Positions 9,425 through 17,514 of a DNA stretch of 64,000 nucleotides are shown here, piece after piece. The stretch lies in assembly GCF_914271545.1 (NCBI RefSeq), contig NZ_CAJZAH010000002.1, positions 1,054,001-1,118,000 on the forward strand, read 5' to 3'. Under the pieces are notes generated by a model. That model made no database searches, had not been told where the DNA came from, and saw nothing but the letters and a program-made list of their open reading frames with translations. Every line of letters starts with the position of its first letter. Positions within the stretch are counted from its first letter, which is position 1. The stretch comes from Cupriavidus respiraculi. Its GTDB lineage: Bacteria; Pseudomonadota; Gammaproteobacteria; Burkholderiales; Burkholderiaceae. Position numbers and translations under genes: made by a program.

Positions 9425-10471
9425 ATGGCCCGCTCCCGTCCCACCGCCGCCCTGCCCACCCCCGCCGTCAGCGGCCGCGCCACGGGTAGCGTCACGCTGG
9501 CCGACGTGGCCAAGATCGCGGGCGTCTCGCCGATTACGGTGTCGCGCGTGGTGAACCAGCCGGACCTGGTCTCTGCCGAGACGGTGGCGCGCGTGCAGGA
9601 AGCCATCCAGCGCACCGGCTATGTCCCGAACCTGCTGGCCGGGGGCCTTGCCTCGCGCCGCAGCCGGCTGATCGCGGCGATCGTGCCGACCATCGCCAAC
9701 TCGATCTTCGCGGACACCATCCAGGCGCTGACCGACCGCTTCTCGCAGGCGGGCTACCAGGTGCTGCTGGGCCTGTCGGGCTATGCCGCCACGCGCGAGG
9801 AGGAACTGCTCGGCGCCATCCTGTCGCGGCGGCCCGACGGCGTGGTGCTGACCGGCATCGCCCATACGCCCGACGCGCGCCGTCGCCTGCTGGCCGCGCG
9901 CATTCCGGTGGTGGAAACCTGGGACCTGACGCCCACCCCCATCGACATGCTGGTCGGCTTTTCGCACGAGAAGGTCGGCCATACGCTGGCCGAGTACGTG
10001 CACGCCCGCGGCTATCGGCGCCCGGCCATCCTGTCGGCCAGCGACCAGCGCGCGGAGTCGCGGCGCCTCGGTTTTCTGGCGGGCATCGGGCGCCACGGCA
10101 TCACCGACGTGCCGAGCAGCATCGTGCCCGCGCCTTCGAGCCTGGGCCTCGGCCGCGAAGGACTGGCCAGGCTGCTGGACGGCGGCGCGCGGCCCGACGT
10201 GGTGCTGTGCAGTTCGGACACGCTGGCGCAGGGCGCGCTGTCCGAGGCGCGGGCCCGCGGCATCGCGGTGCCGGACCAACTGGCCGTGATGGGCTTCGGC
10301 GACCTGAACTTCGCCGCGCATACCTACCCGGCGCTGTCCACCGTGCGCATCGACGGCCCGGCCATCGGGCGCCGGGCGGCCGAGAGCCTGCTGGCCCGCA
10401 TCGATGGCAAGCAGGTCGACGAGCCCGTTGTCGACCTCGGCTTCGAGGTGATCCGGCGGGACAGCGCCTGA
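9425..10471 (+). CDS. LacI-family transcriptional regulator
   Basis: 348 residues. The N-terminal HTH (VTLADVAKIAGVSPITVSRV, about residues 22-41) plus hinge helix NLLAGGLASRRS is standard LacI/GalR, followed by a periplasmic-binding-protein-like ligand domain (SRLIAAIVPTIANSIFADT onward). ATG 9425 gives a normal 20-residue leader before the HTH; the open frame back to 9251 would add an improbable tail and run through the operator. It is divergent from the dehydratase cluster and probably represses it in the absence of a sugar acid or keto-deoxy acid. A -10-like TATCAT lies near 9357. Confidence 0.92.
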   Translation: MARSRPTAALPTPAVSGRATGSVTLADVAKIAGVSPITVSRVVNQPDLVSAETVARVQEAIQRTGYVPNLLAGGLASRRSRLIAAIVPTIANSIFADTIQALTDRFSQAGYQVLLGLSGYAATREEELLGAILSRRPDGVVLTGIAHTPDARRRLLAARIPVVETWDLTPTPIDMLVGFSHEKVGHTLAEYVHARGYRRPAILSASDQRAESRRLGFLAGIGRHGITDVPSSIVPAPSSLGLGREGLARLLDGGARPDVVLCSSDTLAQGALSEARARGIAVPDQLAVMGFGDLNFAAHTYPALSTVRIDGPAIGRRAAESLLARIDGKQVDEPVVDLGFEVIRRDSA

Positions 10472-10506
10472 GCGAGCCAGCCGCGCAAACGGCCCAAGCC
10501 GCCAGC

Positions 10507-10536
10507 TTGCCGCCGATCCGCTGATTGCGCTACCAT
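10507..10536 (+). promoter_or_regulatory. Candidate sigma-70 promoter of the 2-hydroxyacid dehydrogenase gene
   Basis: TTGCCG, an 18-bp spacer and TACCAT, 71 bp before the ATG at 10608. The match is moderate; no other better candidate is seen in the 136-bp gap. Confidence 0.4.
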
Positions 10537-10607
10537 CGGCAGCGGGCCGCCGCCTCCCGCGGGCCGCCCGCCCTTCCTTCCACCGTCTTCCCAGCCTCGC
10601 CACGTCC

Positions 10608-11549
10608 ATGTCCCAGCTCCAGCTCGTCCAGATCGGTTCGCTCGCCCCCCACGTCAACACCGCCCTGAAGGAGCGCCACGGCGCCGGAGCGCTCTGGGAG
10701 CAGGCCGATCCGATCGCATGGCTGCGCGAGCATGGCCAGGACGTGCGCGTGGTGGTGACCTCCGCGCGCTACGGGTGCAGCGCCGCGGTGATCGAGGCAC
10801 TGCCGCGCCTGGAGGCCATCGTCAGCTTCGGCGTGGGCTATGACGCCATCGCGCTGGACGCGGCCCGCGCGCGCGGCATCCAGATCAGCAACACCCCGGA
10901 CGTGCTCAACGACTGCGTGGCCGACCTGGCCTTCTCGCTGCTGCTCGACGCCTCGCGCAAGCTGGCGCACGCAGACCGCTTCGTGCGCGCCGGCCAGTGG
11001 GGCAAGACGCAGTTCCCGCTGGCCACGCGGGCCTCGGGCAAGAAGCTCGGCATCCTGGGCCTGGGCCGCATCGGCGAAAAGGTCGCGCAGCGCGCCACCG
11101 GCTTCGACATGGAGATCGCCTATCACAACCGCCGTCCGCGCGCGGGCGCCCCGTGGCGGCATGAGCCGGACCTGAAAGCGCTGGCCGCCTGGTGCGATTT
11201 CCTCGTGGTGACCTGCGTGGGCGGGCCGGAGACGGTGGGCCTGGTGTCGCGCGAGATCATCGACGCGCTCGGACCCAAGGGCATTCTGATCAATGTCTCG
11301 CGCGGCACCGTGATCGACGAGCAGGCCATGGTCCAGGCGCTGCGCGACGGCCGCCTGGGCGGCGCCGGCCTGGACGTGTTCCGCGACGAACCCAACGTGC
11401 CGGCCGAACTGCTGACGCTGGACAACGTGGTGCTCGCCCCGCATATCGCCAGCGGCACGCACGAGACGCGCGCGGCCATGGAAGGGCTGACGATGGACAA
11501 CCTGAACGCCTTCCTGACCACCGGCAAGGTGCTGACGCCGGTGCTGTAA
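10608..11549 (+). CDS. D-isomer-specific 2-hydroxyacid dehydrogenase (glyoxylate/hydroxypyruvate reductase type)
   Basis: 313 residues. The nucleotide-binding motif ILGLGRIGEKVA (~147-158) is followed about 20 residues later by HNRRPR, where Arg residues after the second strand suggest NADPH preference. Catalytic Arg is in NVSRGTVID, Glu in FRDEPNVP and His in APHIASGT, all in the usual order. Enzymes of this type reduce glyoxylate, hydroxypyruvate or related 2-ketoacids. It lies 136 bp behind the LacI gene with its own likely promoter, so membership of the sugar-acid regulon is possible but not shown. Confidence 0.9.
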   Translation: MSQLQLVQIGSLAPHVNTALKERHGAGALWEQADPIAWLREHGQDVRVVVTSARYGCSAAVIEALPRLEAIVSFGVGYDAIALDAARARGIQISNTPDVLNDCVADLAFSLLLDASRKLAHADRFVRAGQWGKTQFPLATRASGKKLGILGLGRIGEKVAQRATGFDMEIAYHNRRPRAGAPWRHEPDLKALAAWCDFLVVTCVGGPETVGLVSREIIDALGPKGILINVSRGTVIDEQAMVQALRDGRLGGAGLDVFRDEPNVPAELLTLDNVVLAPHIASGTHETRAAMEGLTMDNLNAFLTTGKVLTPVL

Positions 11550-11690
11550 CGCCTCCCCCGGGGCCGCGGCGCGCCGCCGCGAACCTATACTGAAGCCAGC
11601 CCGCCGGCCTGCGCCGGCGGCGCCCGCGCGAGACCCGGAGAGCCGGGGGACTCCCGTCCCGCTGATGACATGCCGCGTCAGGAGGACACC

Positions 11691-11885
11691 ATGGGACGCA
11701 AATACGTCGATTGCCGCGAGGTTCCCAGCGACATCCGCTGCACGGTCGCGATCAGCGCCGACAGCGAGGACGAGCTGCTGGAGGCCGCGGTCCAGCACGC
11801 CGTGACGGTGCACCAGCACGAGGACAGCCCGCAACTGCGCGAGCAGCTGCGCGGCATCATCAAGGAAGGCGCGCCGCCCGCCTGA
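11691..11885 (+). CDS. DUF1059 family small protein
   Basis: 64 residues. The opening RKYVDCREVPSDIRCTVAI and the later EDELLEAAVQHAVTVHQH match the pattern of the DUF1059 family (C-x-E/D, then a helix ending in VxxHxH). The two Cys and the His pair could bind a metal, but function is unknown. ATG 11691 is chosen because AGGAGG lies 8 bases upstream; an in-frame ATG at 11670 has no such site. A TATACT -10-like element is at 11586. Confidence 0.75.
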   Translation: MGRKYVDCREVPSDIRCTVAISADSEDELLEAAVQHAVTVHQHEDSPQLREQLRGIIKEGAPPA

Positions 11886-12004
11886 CCGGCGCGGCGCGCA
11901 CCGGCACGCACGCCGTGCCGTCTGGAGCCCCGCCAGGGGCTCCGGTGCCCTCTCTTTCCCCGCCCGTTGTCACTGCCAGGACGGCATCCCGCCCGATTGA
12001 CGCT

Positions 12005-12028
12005 CGCTATATACGCGCCTATATTGCG
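12005..12028. promoter_or_regulatory. ModE-binding site upstream of modA
   Basis: CGCTATATA, six bases, TATATTGCG: the two arms match as an inverted repeat at 8 of 9 positions and agree with the known ModE operator layout (CGnTATATA-N6/7-TATATAnCG). It lies about 98 bp upstream of the modA start, where molybdate-bound ModE would repress modABC. modE itself is encoded nearby at 14295. Confidence 0.85.
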
Positions 12029-12125
12029 GTGGTCGCTTCGCCACAAACCGCGGCCGGCAAGTGCCCCGGCCCCACCGCCAATGTCCTTCCGTCCCACCCT
12101 CCCGCGCCGTATTTCAGGGCCCGCA

Positions 12126-12884
12126 ATGAAAGCGAGGACTAACCTCGCCATCTCGCTTTGCGCCGCCCTGTGCCTGTGGGCACCCGGCGCTTGGGCCGCG
12201 GACCTGGTCGTCTCGGCGGCCTCGAGCCTGACCAACGCCTTCCGCGCGGTGGCCGAGCGCTACGAGAAGGAACATCCGGATACGCGCGTGGTGCTGAACT
12301 TCGGCGCCTCCGACGTCCTCATGCAGCAGATCGTCCAAGGCGCGCCGGCCGATGTGTTCGCCTCGGCGGACCAGCGCGCGATGGACAAGGCCGCGGCCGA
12401 GGCGGTGATCGTGCCCGCGTCGCGACGGGACTTCGCCAGCAACGCGCTGGTGCTGGTGGTACCCGCCGACAGCCGGCTGGAGATCGCCAAGCCCCAAGAC
12501 CTGACGCGGCCCGCCGTGCGGCGCGTGGCCTTCGGCAACCCGGGCGCCGTGCCCGTCGGCCGCTACACCCGCGACGCGCTGGCGGCGGCCGGCCTGTGGG
12601 ACGCGGTCAGCGCCAAGGGCGTGCCGGCGCAGAACGTGCGCCAGGCGCTGGCCTACGTGGCGCGGGGCGAGGTGGACGCGGGCTTCGTGTTCGCCACCGA
12701 CGCGGCCACCGTGCCGGATAGCGTGAAGATCGCCGCGCGCATTCCGACCACGACGCCGGTCACCTATCCGATCGCCTTGACCGCGCGTGCGCGCAACACG
12801 CCCGCCGCCAGCGGCTTCGTGGCGTTCGTGCTGTCCGCCGAGGGACAGGCGATCCTCGCGCGGCACGGCTTCGGCAGGCCCTGA
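12126..12884 (+). CDS. modA: Molybdate ABC transporter periplasmic binding protein
   Basis: 252 residues. Signal peptide LAISLCAALCLWAPGAWA with cleavage before ADLVVSAASSLTNAF, the strongly conserved ModA start in which the first Ser residues bind the oxyanion. Further ModA elements are NFGASDVLMQQIVQGAPADVFASAD and the FVFATDAATVP segment. It captures molybdate (or tungstate) in the periplasm for ModBC. ATG 12126 gives the proper signal peptide; the open frame continues upstream to 11967 through the ModE box and is not coding. It is first in a modABC operon (27 bp to modB). Confidence 0.93.
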   Translation: MKARTNLAISLCAALCLWAPGAWAADLVVSAASSLTNAFRAVAERYEKEHPDTRVVLNFGASDVLMQQIVQGAPADVFASADQRAMDKAAAEAVIVPASRRDFASNALVLVVPADSRLEIAKPQDLTRPAVRRVAFGNPGAVPVGRYTRDALAAAGLWDAVSAKGVPAQNVRQALAYVARGEVDAGFVFATDAATVPDSVKIAARIPTTTPVTYPIALTARARNTPAASGFVAFVLSAEGQAILARHGFGRP

Positions 12885-12911
12885 ACGGACACCCGGAACC
12901 CGCACGACGAC

Positions 12912-13586
12912 ATGGAAGCGGTCTGGACCCCTCTGGCCCTCTCGCTCAAGGTGGCGGGCTGGGCGACCGTGCTCAACGCCGTGCTCGGCGTCGGCGCCGC
13001 ATATGCGCTCGCGCGCTGGCAATCGCGCCTGCGCGACGTGGTCGACGCGCTGCTGACCCTGCCGCTGGTGCTGCCGCCCACGGTGCTGGGCTACTACCTG
13101 CTGGTGCTGATCGGCCGACGCGGCGCGCTCGGCCAGTGGCTGGCCGGCATGGGCATCGAGCTGGTGTTCACGTGGCAGGGCGCGGTACTGGCCTCGACCA
13201 TCGTCGCCTTTCCGCTGGTGCTCAAGTCCGCGCGCGCCGCCTTCGAGGCGGTCGACCATCGGCTCGAGAACGCCGCGCGGGTCCTCGGCACCTCGGAGAC
13301 CGGCATCTTCTTCCGCGTCACGCTGCCGCTGGCCGCGCGCGGGGTCACCGCCGGCGTGCTGCTTGCGTTCGCGCGCGCGCTCGGCGAGTTCGGCGCCACG
13401 CTGATGGTGGCGGGCAACCTGCCCGGCCGCACGCAGACGCTGTCGGTGGCAATCTACGAGGCGGTGCAGGCCGGGGACGACCGCACCGCCAACCTGCTGG
13501 TGCTGGTGACCTCGGTCACCTGCGTGGCGCTGCTGGTGGCCGCGGGCCGGCTGACCCGCCCCGCCGCCCGGCGGCCGGCCCGATAA
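12912..13586 (+). CDS. modB: Molybdate ABC transporter permease
   Basis: 224 residues with about five membrane helices, the normal ModB size. The EAA loop (ENAARVLGTSETGIFFRVTL, about residues 118-137) couples to ModC, and the ALGEFGATLMVAGN segment near 155-168 is a hallmark of ModB/CysT-type permeases. It sits between modA and modC, 16 bp from the latter, forming the inner-membrane channel of the transporter. Confidence 0.93.
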   Translation: MEAVWTPLALSLKVAGWATVLNAVLGVGAAYALARWQSRLRDVVDALLTLPLVLPPTVLGYYLLVLIGRRGALGQWLAGMGIELVFTWQGAVLASTIVAFPLVLKSARAAFEAVDHRLENAARVLGTSETGIFFRVTLPLAARGVTAGVLLAFARALGEFGATLMVAGNLPGRTQTLSVAIYEAVQAGDDRTANLLVLVTSVTCVALLVAAGRLTRPAARRPAR

Positions 13587-13602
13587 CCCGCCCAAGCGCG
13601 CC

Positions 13603-14271
13603 ATGGCCATCGAAGTCGCCGTCGCCAAACGCCTGGAAGCCGCCGACCGGCATTTCGCGCTCGATATCGCCTTTGCTTCGGACAGCCACCGCATCGCGCT
13701 GTACGGTCCCTCCGGCGCGGGCAAGACCTTGACGCTGCATGCCATCGCGGGCCTGCTGACGCCGGACCGCGGCCGCATCGAGCTCAACGGCCGCACGCTG
13801 TTCGACTCTGCCGCGCGCATCGACGTGCGGCCCCAGCAGCGCCGCGTCGCCTACCTGTTCCAGGACTACGCGCTGTTTCCGCACCTGACCGTGGCGCAGA
13901 ACGTCGCCTTCGGCCTGTCCCGGGGCTGGCTCAATCCCGGCCGGCATGGCCGCCACCCGGACGCCGACCGCTGGATCGACGCGTTCGGCCTGCGCAACAT
14001 CACGGGCCACTACCCCGGCGAGATCTCGGGCGGGCAGAAGCAGCGCGTGGCGCTGGCCCGCGCCCTGGCCACGCGGCCGGACATCGTGCTCCTGGACGAG
14101 CCGTTTTCCGCGCTGGACCCCGCGCTGCGCGTGCGCATGCGCGCCGAGCTGCGCGCGTTGCAGGACAGCCTCGATGTGCCGATGCTGACGATCTCGCACG
14201 ACCCGGACGATGTGGCGGCGCTCGGCGAGCATGTGCTGGAGATCCGCGACGGCCGCATCCACCGGCCGTGA
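13603..14271 (+). CDS. modC: Molybdate ABC transporter ATP-binding protein, short form without Mop domain
   Basis: 222 residues. Walker A GPSGAGKTLTLH (~36-47), Q-loop in LFQDYALFPHLT, ABC signature ISGGQKQRVALARAL (~140-154), Walker B IVLLDEPFSALD and switch His in TISHDPDD. Typical ModC proteins are about 350 residues with a C-terminal Mop/TOBE regulatory domain; this one stops right after the switch region, so that domain is absent. The stop codon is clean and the convergent modE is only 23 bp away, so the short form looks genuine and is known in other bacteria. Molybdate sensing is left to ModE. Confidence 0.92.
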   Translation: MAIEVAVAKRLEAADRHFALDIAFASDSHRIALYGPSGAGKTLTLHAIAGLLTPDRGRIELNGRTLFDSAARIDVRPQQRRVAYLFQDYALFPHLTVAQNVAFGLSRGWLNPGRHGRHPDADRWIDAFGLRNITGHYPGEISGGQKQRVALARALATRPDIVLLDEPFSALDPALRVRMRAELRALQDSLDVPMLTISHDPDDVAALGEHVLEIRDGRIHRP

Positions 14272-14294
14272 GTCCTCGGTCGTGTCGTGCCCGC

Positions 14295-15128
14295 TCAGTC
14301 CATCGTGCCCAGGATCACGCTCGATGCCTTGAAGATGGCCAGCACCCGCACGCCCTCGGCCAGGCCCAGCGCCGTCACGCTCGCATTGGTCACGATGGCC
14401 GCCATCGTGCCGCCGCCATCGAGCTCCATCACCACCTCTGTGTTGACCGCGCCGGGCACGATGCGCGAGACCGCGCCGGGCAGCTGATTGCGCGCGGACA
14501 GGCGCAGGCCCGGATCGGCGACGCCCACCAGCACGGACGACGCCTTGATCAGCGCGAAGGCCTCGACGCCCGGACCCAGCCCCAGCGTTTCCACGCTTTC
14601 GTGCGTGATGGTCGCCACCACCTGCTGCCCGCCCGGCAGCGCCAGCGCGACCTCATCGTTCACCGCGCCGGCGCGTACCGCCGCGACCCGGCCGAACAGC
14701 TTGTTGCGGGCACTCGTCTTGACCATGATCCGCCTCATCAGTTGAAGGTCCGCGGCCGCATCGCCATCGCCCGCATTGCCCCCACCGTCGCCCCCCAGGC
14801 GCTGGCCCGCGGCCGCGAGGTGCGCGAGAAAGAGGCGGTGCTCGGCCTCCAGCGCGCGGAAGGTCCGCACCAGTCCTTCGCCGCGCGGCGTCAGCATGGT
14901 GCCGCCCCCGCCCTTGCCGCCGGCCGCGCGAATCACCAGCGGCTCGCCGGCGCTGTTGTTCATCGCATCCACGGCGTCCCATGCGGCCTTGTAGCTCAGC
15001 CCCACGGCCTTCGCGGCCGCGGTGATCGAGCCATGCTCGGCGATGGCAGCGAGCAGCGCGATGCGGTCCTTGCCGCCCAGCGTCTGGCTGCCTGCGCGGA
15101 ACCAGATCGCGCCTTCGAGTTCTAGCAT
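14295..15128 (-). CDS. modE: Molybdate-responsive transcriptional regulator
   Basis: 277 residues from the ATG at 15128 (a GTG at 15164 is an alternative; neither has a clear ribosome-binding site). The N-terminal winged helix contains GSITAAAKAVGLSYKAAWD and the ModE hallmark AAGGKGGGGTMLT. Two Mop (TOBE) domains follow, starting at KTSARNKLFGRV and LSARNQLPGAVS, each ending in a KASSV motif that binds molybdate at the dimer interface. Molybdate-bound ModE represses modABC; its operator is at 12005-12028. It is convergent with modC. Confidence 0.93.
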   Translation of the reverse strand: MLELEGAIWFRAGSQTLGGKDRIALLAAIAEHGSITAAAKAVGLSYKAAWDAVDAMNNSAGEPLVIRAAGGKGGGGTMLTPRGEGLVRTFRALEAEHRLFLAHLAAAGQRLGGDGGGNAGDGDAAADLQLMRRIMVKTSARNKLFGRVAAVRAGAVNDEVALALPGGQQVVATITHESVETLGLGPGVEAFALIKASSVLVGVADPGLRLSARNQLPGAVSRIVPGAVNTEVVMELDGGGTMAAIVTNASVTALGLAEGVRVLAIFKASSVILGTMD

Positions 15129-15236
15129 CGGAAGGAAAGGCACCGTCGCGCTAGCGCGGCGCACAGCTGTATCGATGCGGCTATGTTAGCGGCAAACCGC
15201 GCCGGCCCCGGGGCCTGGGTCCGCCCGGCCCCGCGC

Positions 15237-15485
15237 TCAATCGCTGCTCTGATGCGCCGGGATATACCAGCGCATCATGCCGCCCGCGAAATACTGGCGG
15301 TCGAAGCGGCGCAGCAGGCGCCATGCGGAAAAGATGTCGATGTCGAGATCGACCCATGCCCACGGCCGCTCGGGGTCGCCGTCGCGCACGATCTCCACCG
15401 AGCGCACCGGCGCGTGCGGCGAGATCTTGTCGCGCAACTGCTGCTCGGTGATATCCCGATGAAGGCCCCGGATCAGCACCTGCAT
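15237..15485 (-). CDS. Small RRM-like RNA-binding protein
   Basis: 82 residues. The start MQVLIRGLHRDITEQQLRDK looks like an RNP2 strand followed by the first helix of an RNA-recognition motif, and PWAWVDLDID occupies the RNP1 position in degenerate form. The remainder (RRFDRQYFAGGMMRWYIPAHQ) would be the last helix/strand and tail. ATG 15485 has AGGAG 8 bases upstream; the frame runs far upstream but that part is Arg-rich and noncoding. A stand-alone protein with a post-transcriptional role is a reasonable guess from the fold, not demonstrated. Confidence 0.7.
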   Translation of the reverse strand: MQVLIRGLHRDITEQQLRDKISPHAPVRSVEIVRDGDPERPWAWVDLDIDIFSAWRLLRRFDRQYFAGGMMRWYIPAHQSSD

Positions 15486-15956
15486 GTCGATCTCCTGAAG
15501 GGGAAGTCGCCCGCGTTGACGCGGCGAGCATTCGGCAAGCCAGGACGATTGTAGGCGGCCGGCGGTCTTTCCGGCGCAATCGCCCGCCACGGCGCGGCAT
15601 CGATCTCGCCGCGCACAAAAACTTTCAGCACGGGTTTCCAAACCATGCAGATCGCGCCCGCCCGGGCGGTGCGAGCCGCGCGCGGCCACCGTGCGCACCG
15701 TCCCGCCACGGCCCCGCAGACGCGCGCAAACACGCGGATCGCCAGGCATGCGGCATCGCCACCGCCCATTGGACCGCGTTCGCCGCGCACGCGCACGGCG
15801 GCGAGACCGACCCTTGATCTGGCGCAAGCGATGGCCTCACCGCGGTCGACAGCCGCGTGGAGGCGGGCGGATAATGCGCGCCATGTCGATGCGGCGGACC
15901 CGCGTGGCGGGACCGCCGGCATCTTGGCATCGCGCTGCACTGAACGGAGACCGGCA
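15486..15956. other. Gene-free interval between RRM-like gene and DASS transporter
   Basis: Open frames here show no family resemblance and have Arg/Ala-rich antisense character. The only plausible signal is a weak promoter for the transporter: TCGACA at 15846, 18-bp spacer, GATAAT at 15870. Nothing else recognised. Confidence 0.4.
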
Positions 15957-17501
15957 ATGACAGACCTGCGCAGCAACGCTTCGTCCGCGCCATCCGCGCC
16001 CTCCGCCCCGCCTCCGCCGGCCGGTCCGGCCGCCAGCGTGGCCGCCGCGAGGAACGCGCCGCCGTGGGGGCTGTACGCGGCCGCGCTGGTACTGATCGGC
16101 GTGCTGCTGCTGCCCACCCCGGCGGACCTGCCGCTGGCCGGGCATCGCATGCTCGCCATCCTCGCCTTCGCCGTGGTGGTGTGGATCACCGAGGCGGTGT
16201 CCTACGAGGCCAGCGCCATCATGATCACCGCGCTGATGGCCGCGCTGATCGGCTTCGCGCCCGTGGTGACCGACCCCTCGACAGACTACGGCACCTCGCG
16301 CGCGCTCGGCATGGCGCTGGCGGGCTTCGCCAATACCGCGCTCGCGCTGGTGGCCGCCGCGCTGTTCATCTCCGCCGCGATGACGGTGACCGGGCTGGAC
16401 CGGCGCATCGCACTCGTCACGCTATCGGCCATCGGCACCAGCACCCGCCGCATCCTCGTGGGGACCATCGCGGTGACCATCGCGCTGTCGCTGGTGGTGC
16501 CCAGCGCCACCGCGCGCAGCGCGTGCGTGGTGCCCATCATGATGGGCGTGATCGCGGCGTTCGGTGTGGACAAGCGCTCGAACATCGCGGCCGGCATCAT
16601 GATCACGGTGGCCCAGGCCACCAGCATCTGGAACGTCGGCATCCAGACCGCGGCCGCCCAGAACCTGCTGACGATCGGCTTCATGGACAAACTGCTCGGC
16701 GAGCGCGTGACGTGGCTGCAATGGCTGATCGCCGGCACGCCGTGGGCCATCGCGATGTCGGTGGTGCTCTATTTTCTGGTGCGCTGGCTGCTGCCCGCGG
16801 AGGCCGAAGCCATCCCGGGCGGCAAGGAGGCCGTGCAGCGCGACCTGGCGGCGCAGGGTCCGATGAGCGGGCCGCAGAAGCGGCTCGCGGCCGTCTCGGT
16901 CGGGCTGCTGCTGGCGTGGGCCACCGAAGGCAAGCTGCACGACTTCGACACCGCCACCGTCACCTTCGTCGGGCTCGTGATCCTGATGCTGCCGCGCCTG
17001 GGCGTGATGGACTGGAAGACCATGCAGCAGCGCACGCCGTGGGGCACGCTGATCGTCTTCGGCGTCGGCATCAGCCTGGGCACCGCGCTGCTGACCACGC
17101 AGGCCGGGCAATGGCTGGGCCGCTTCGTGGTGGCGAATTCCGGCCTTGCGACCCAGGGCCCCATCATGGTGTTCGCCATCCTGGCCGCCTTCCTGATTCT
17201 GATCCACCTCGGCTTTGCCAGCGCCACCGCGCTGACCGCCGCGCTGCTGCCGATCCTGATTTCCGTGCTGCAGACGCTGCCGGGCGATATGAACAAGGTC
17301 GGTATCACGATGCTGCTCGGTTTCACCATGAGCTTCGGCTTTATCCTGCCGATCAATGCGCCGCAGAACATGGTGTGCCTGGGCACCGATACCTTCAATG
17401 GCCGGCAGTTCGCGCGCATCGGCATTCCGGTCACGCTGGTGGGCTATGCACTGATGCTGCTGTTCGCGGCGACCTACTGGCGCTGGCTCGGCTGGATCTG
17501 A
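15957..17501 (+). CDS. DASS/SLC13-family anion (dicarboxylate) transporter
   Basis: 514 residues with about 12-14 hydrophobic segments. The two substrate/sodium-binding signatures appear as VPSATARSACVVPI (about residues 181-194) and LPINAPQNMVCLGT (about 463-476), variants of the SNT motifs of the divalent anion:Na+ symporters. The N-terminal ~35 residues are Ala/Pro/Ser-rich. Substrates of the family are di- and tricarboxylates, sulfate or sulfonates. The Ldh2-family dehydrogenase starts 13 bp downstream, so the pair probably imports and oxidises one hydroxy-acid. ATG 15957 is chosen from homologue-like start; upstream frame to 15645 is noncoding. Confidence 0.88.
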   Translation: MTDLRSNASSAPSAPSAPPPPAGPAASVAAARNAPPWGLYAAALVLIGVLLLPTPADLPLAGHRMLAILAFAVVVWITEAVSYEASAIMITALMAALIGFAPVVTDPSTDYGTSRALGMALAGFANTALALVAAALFISAAMTVTGLDRRIALVTLSAIGTSTRRILVGTIAVTIALSLVVPSATARSACVVPIMMGVIAAFGVDKRSNIAAGIMITVAQATSIWNVGIQTAAAQNLLTIGFMDKLLGERVTWLQWLIAGTPWAIAMSVVLYFLVRWLLPAEAEAIPGGKEAVQRDLAAQGPMSGPQKRLAAVSVGLLLAWATEGKLHDFDTATVTFVGLVILMLPRLGVMDWKTMQQRTPWGTLIVFGVGISLGTALLTTQAGQWLGRFVVANSGLATQGPIMVFAILAAFLILIHLGFASATALTAALLPILISVLQTLPGDMNKVGITMLLGFTMSFGFILPINAPQNMVCLGTDTFNGRQFARIGIPVTLVGYALMLLFAATYWRWLGWI

Positions 17502-17514
17502 CACGGGGGCGAAC

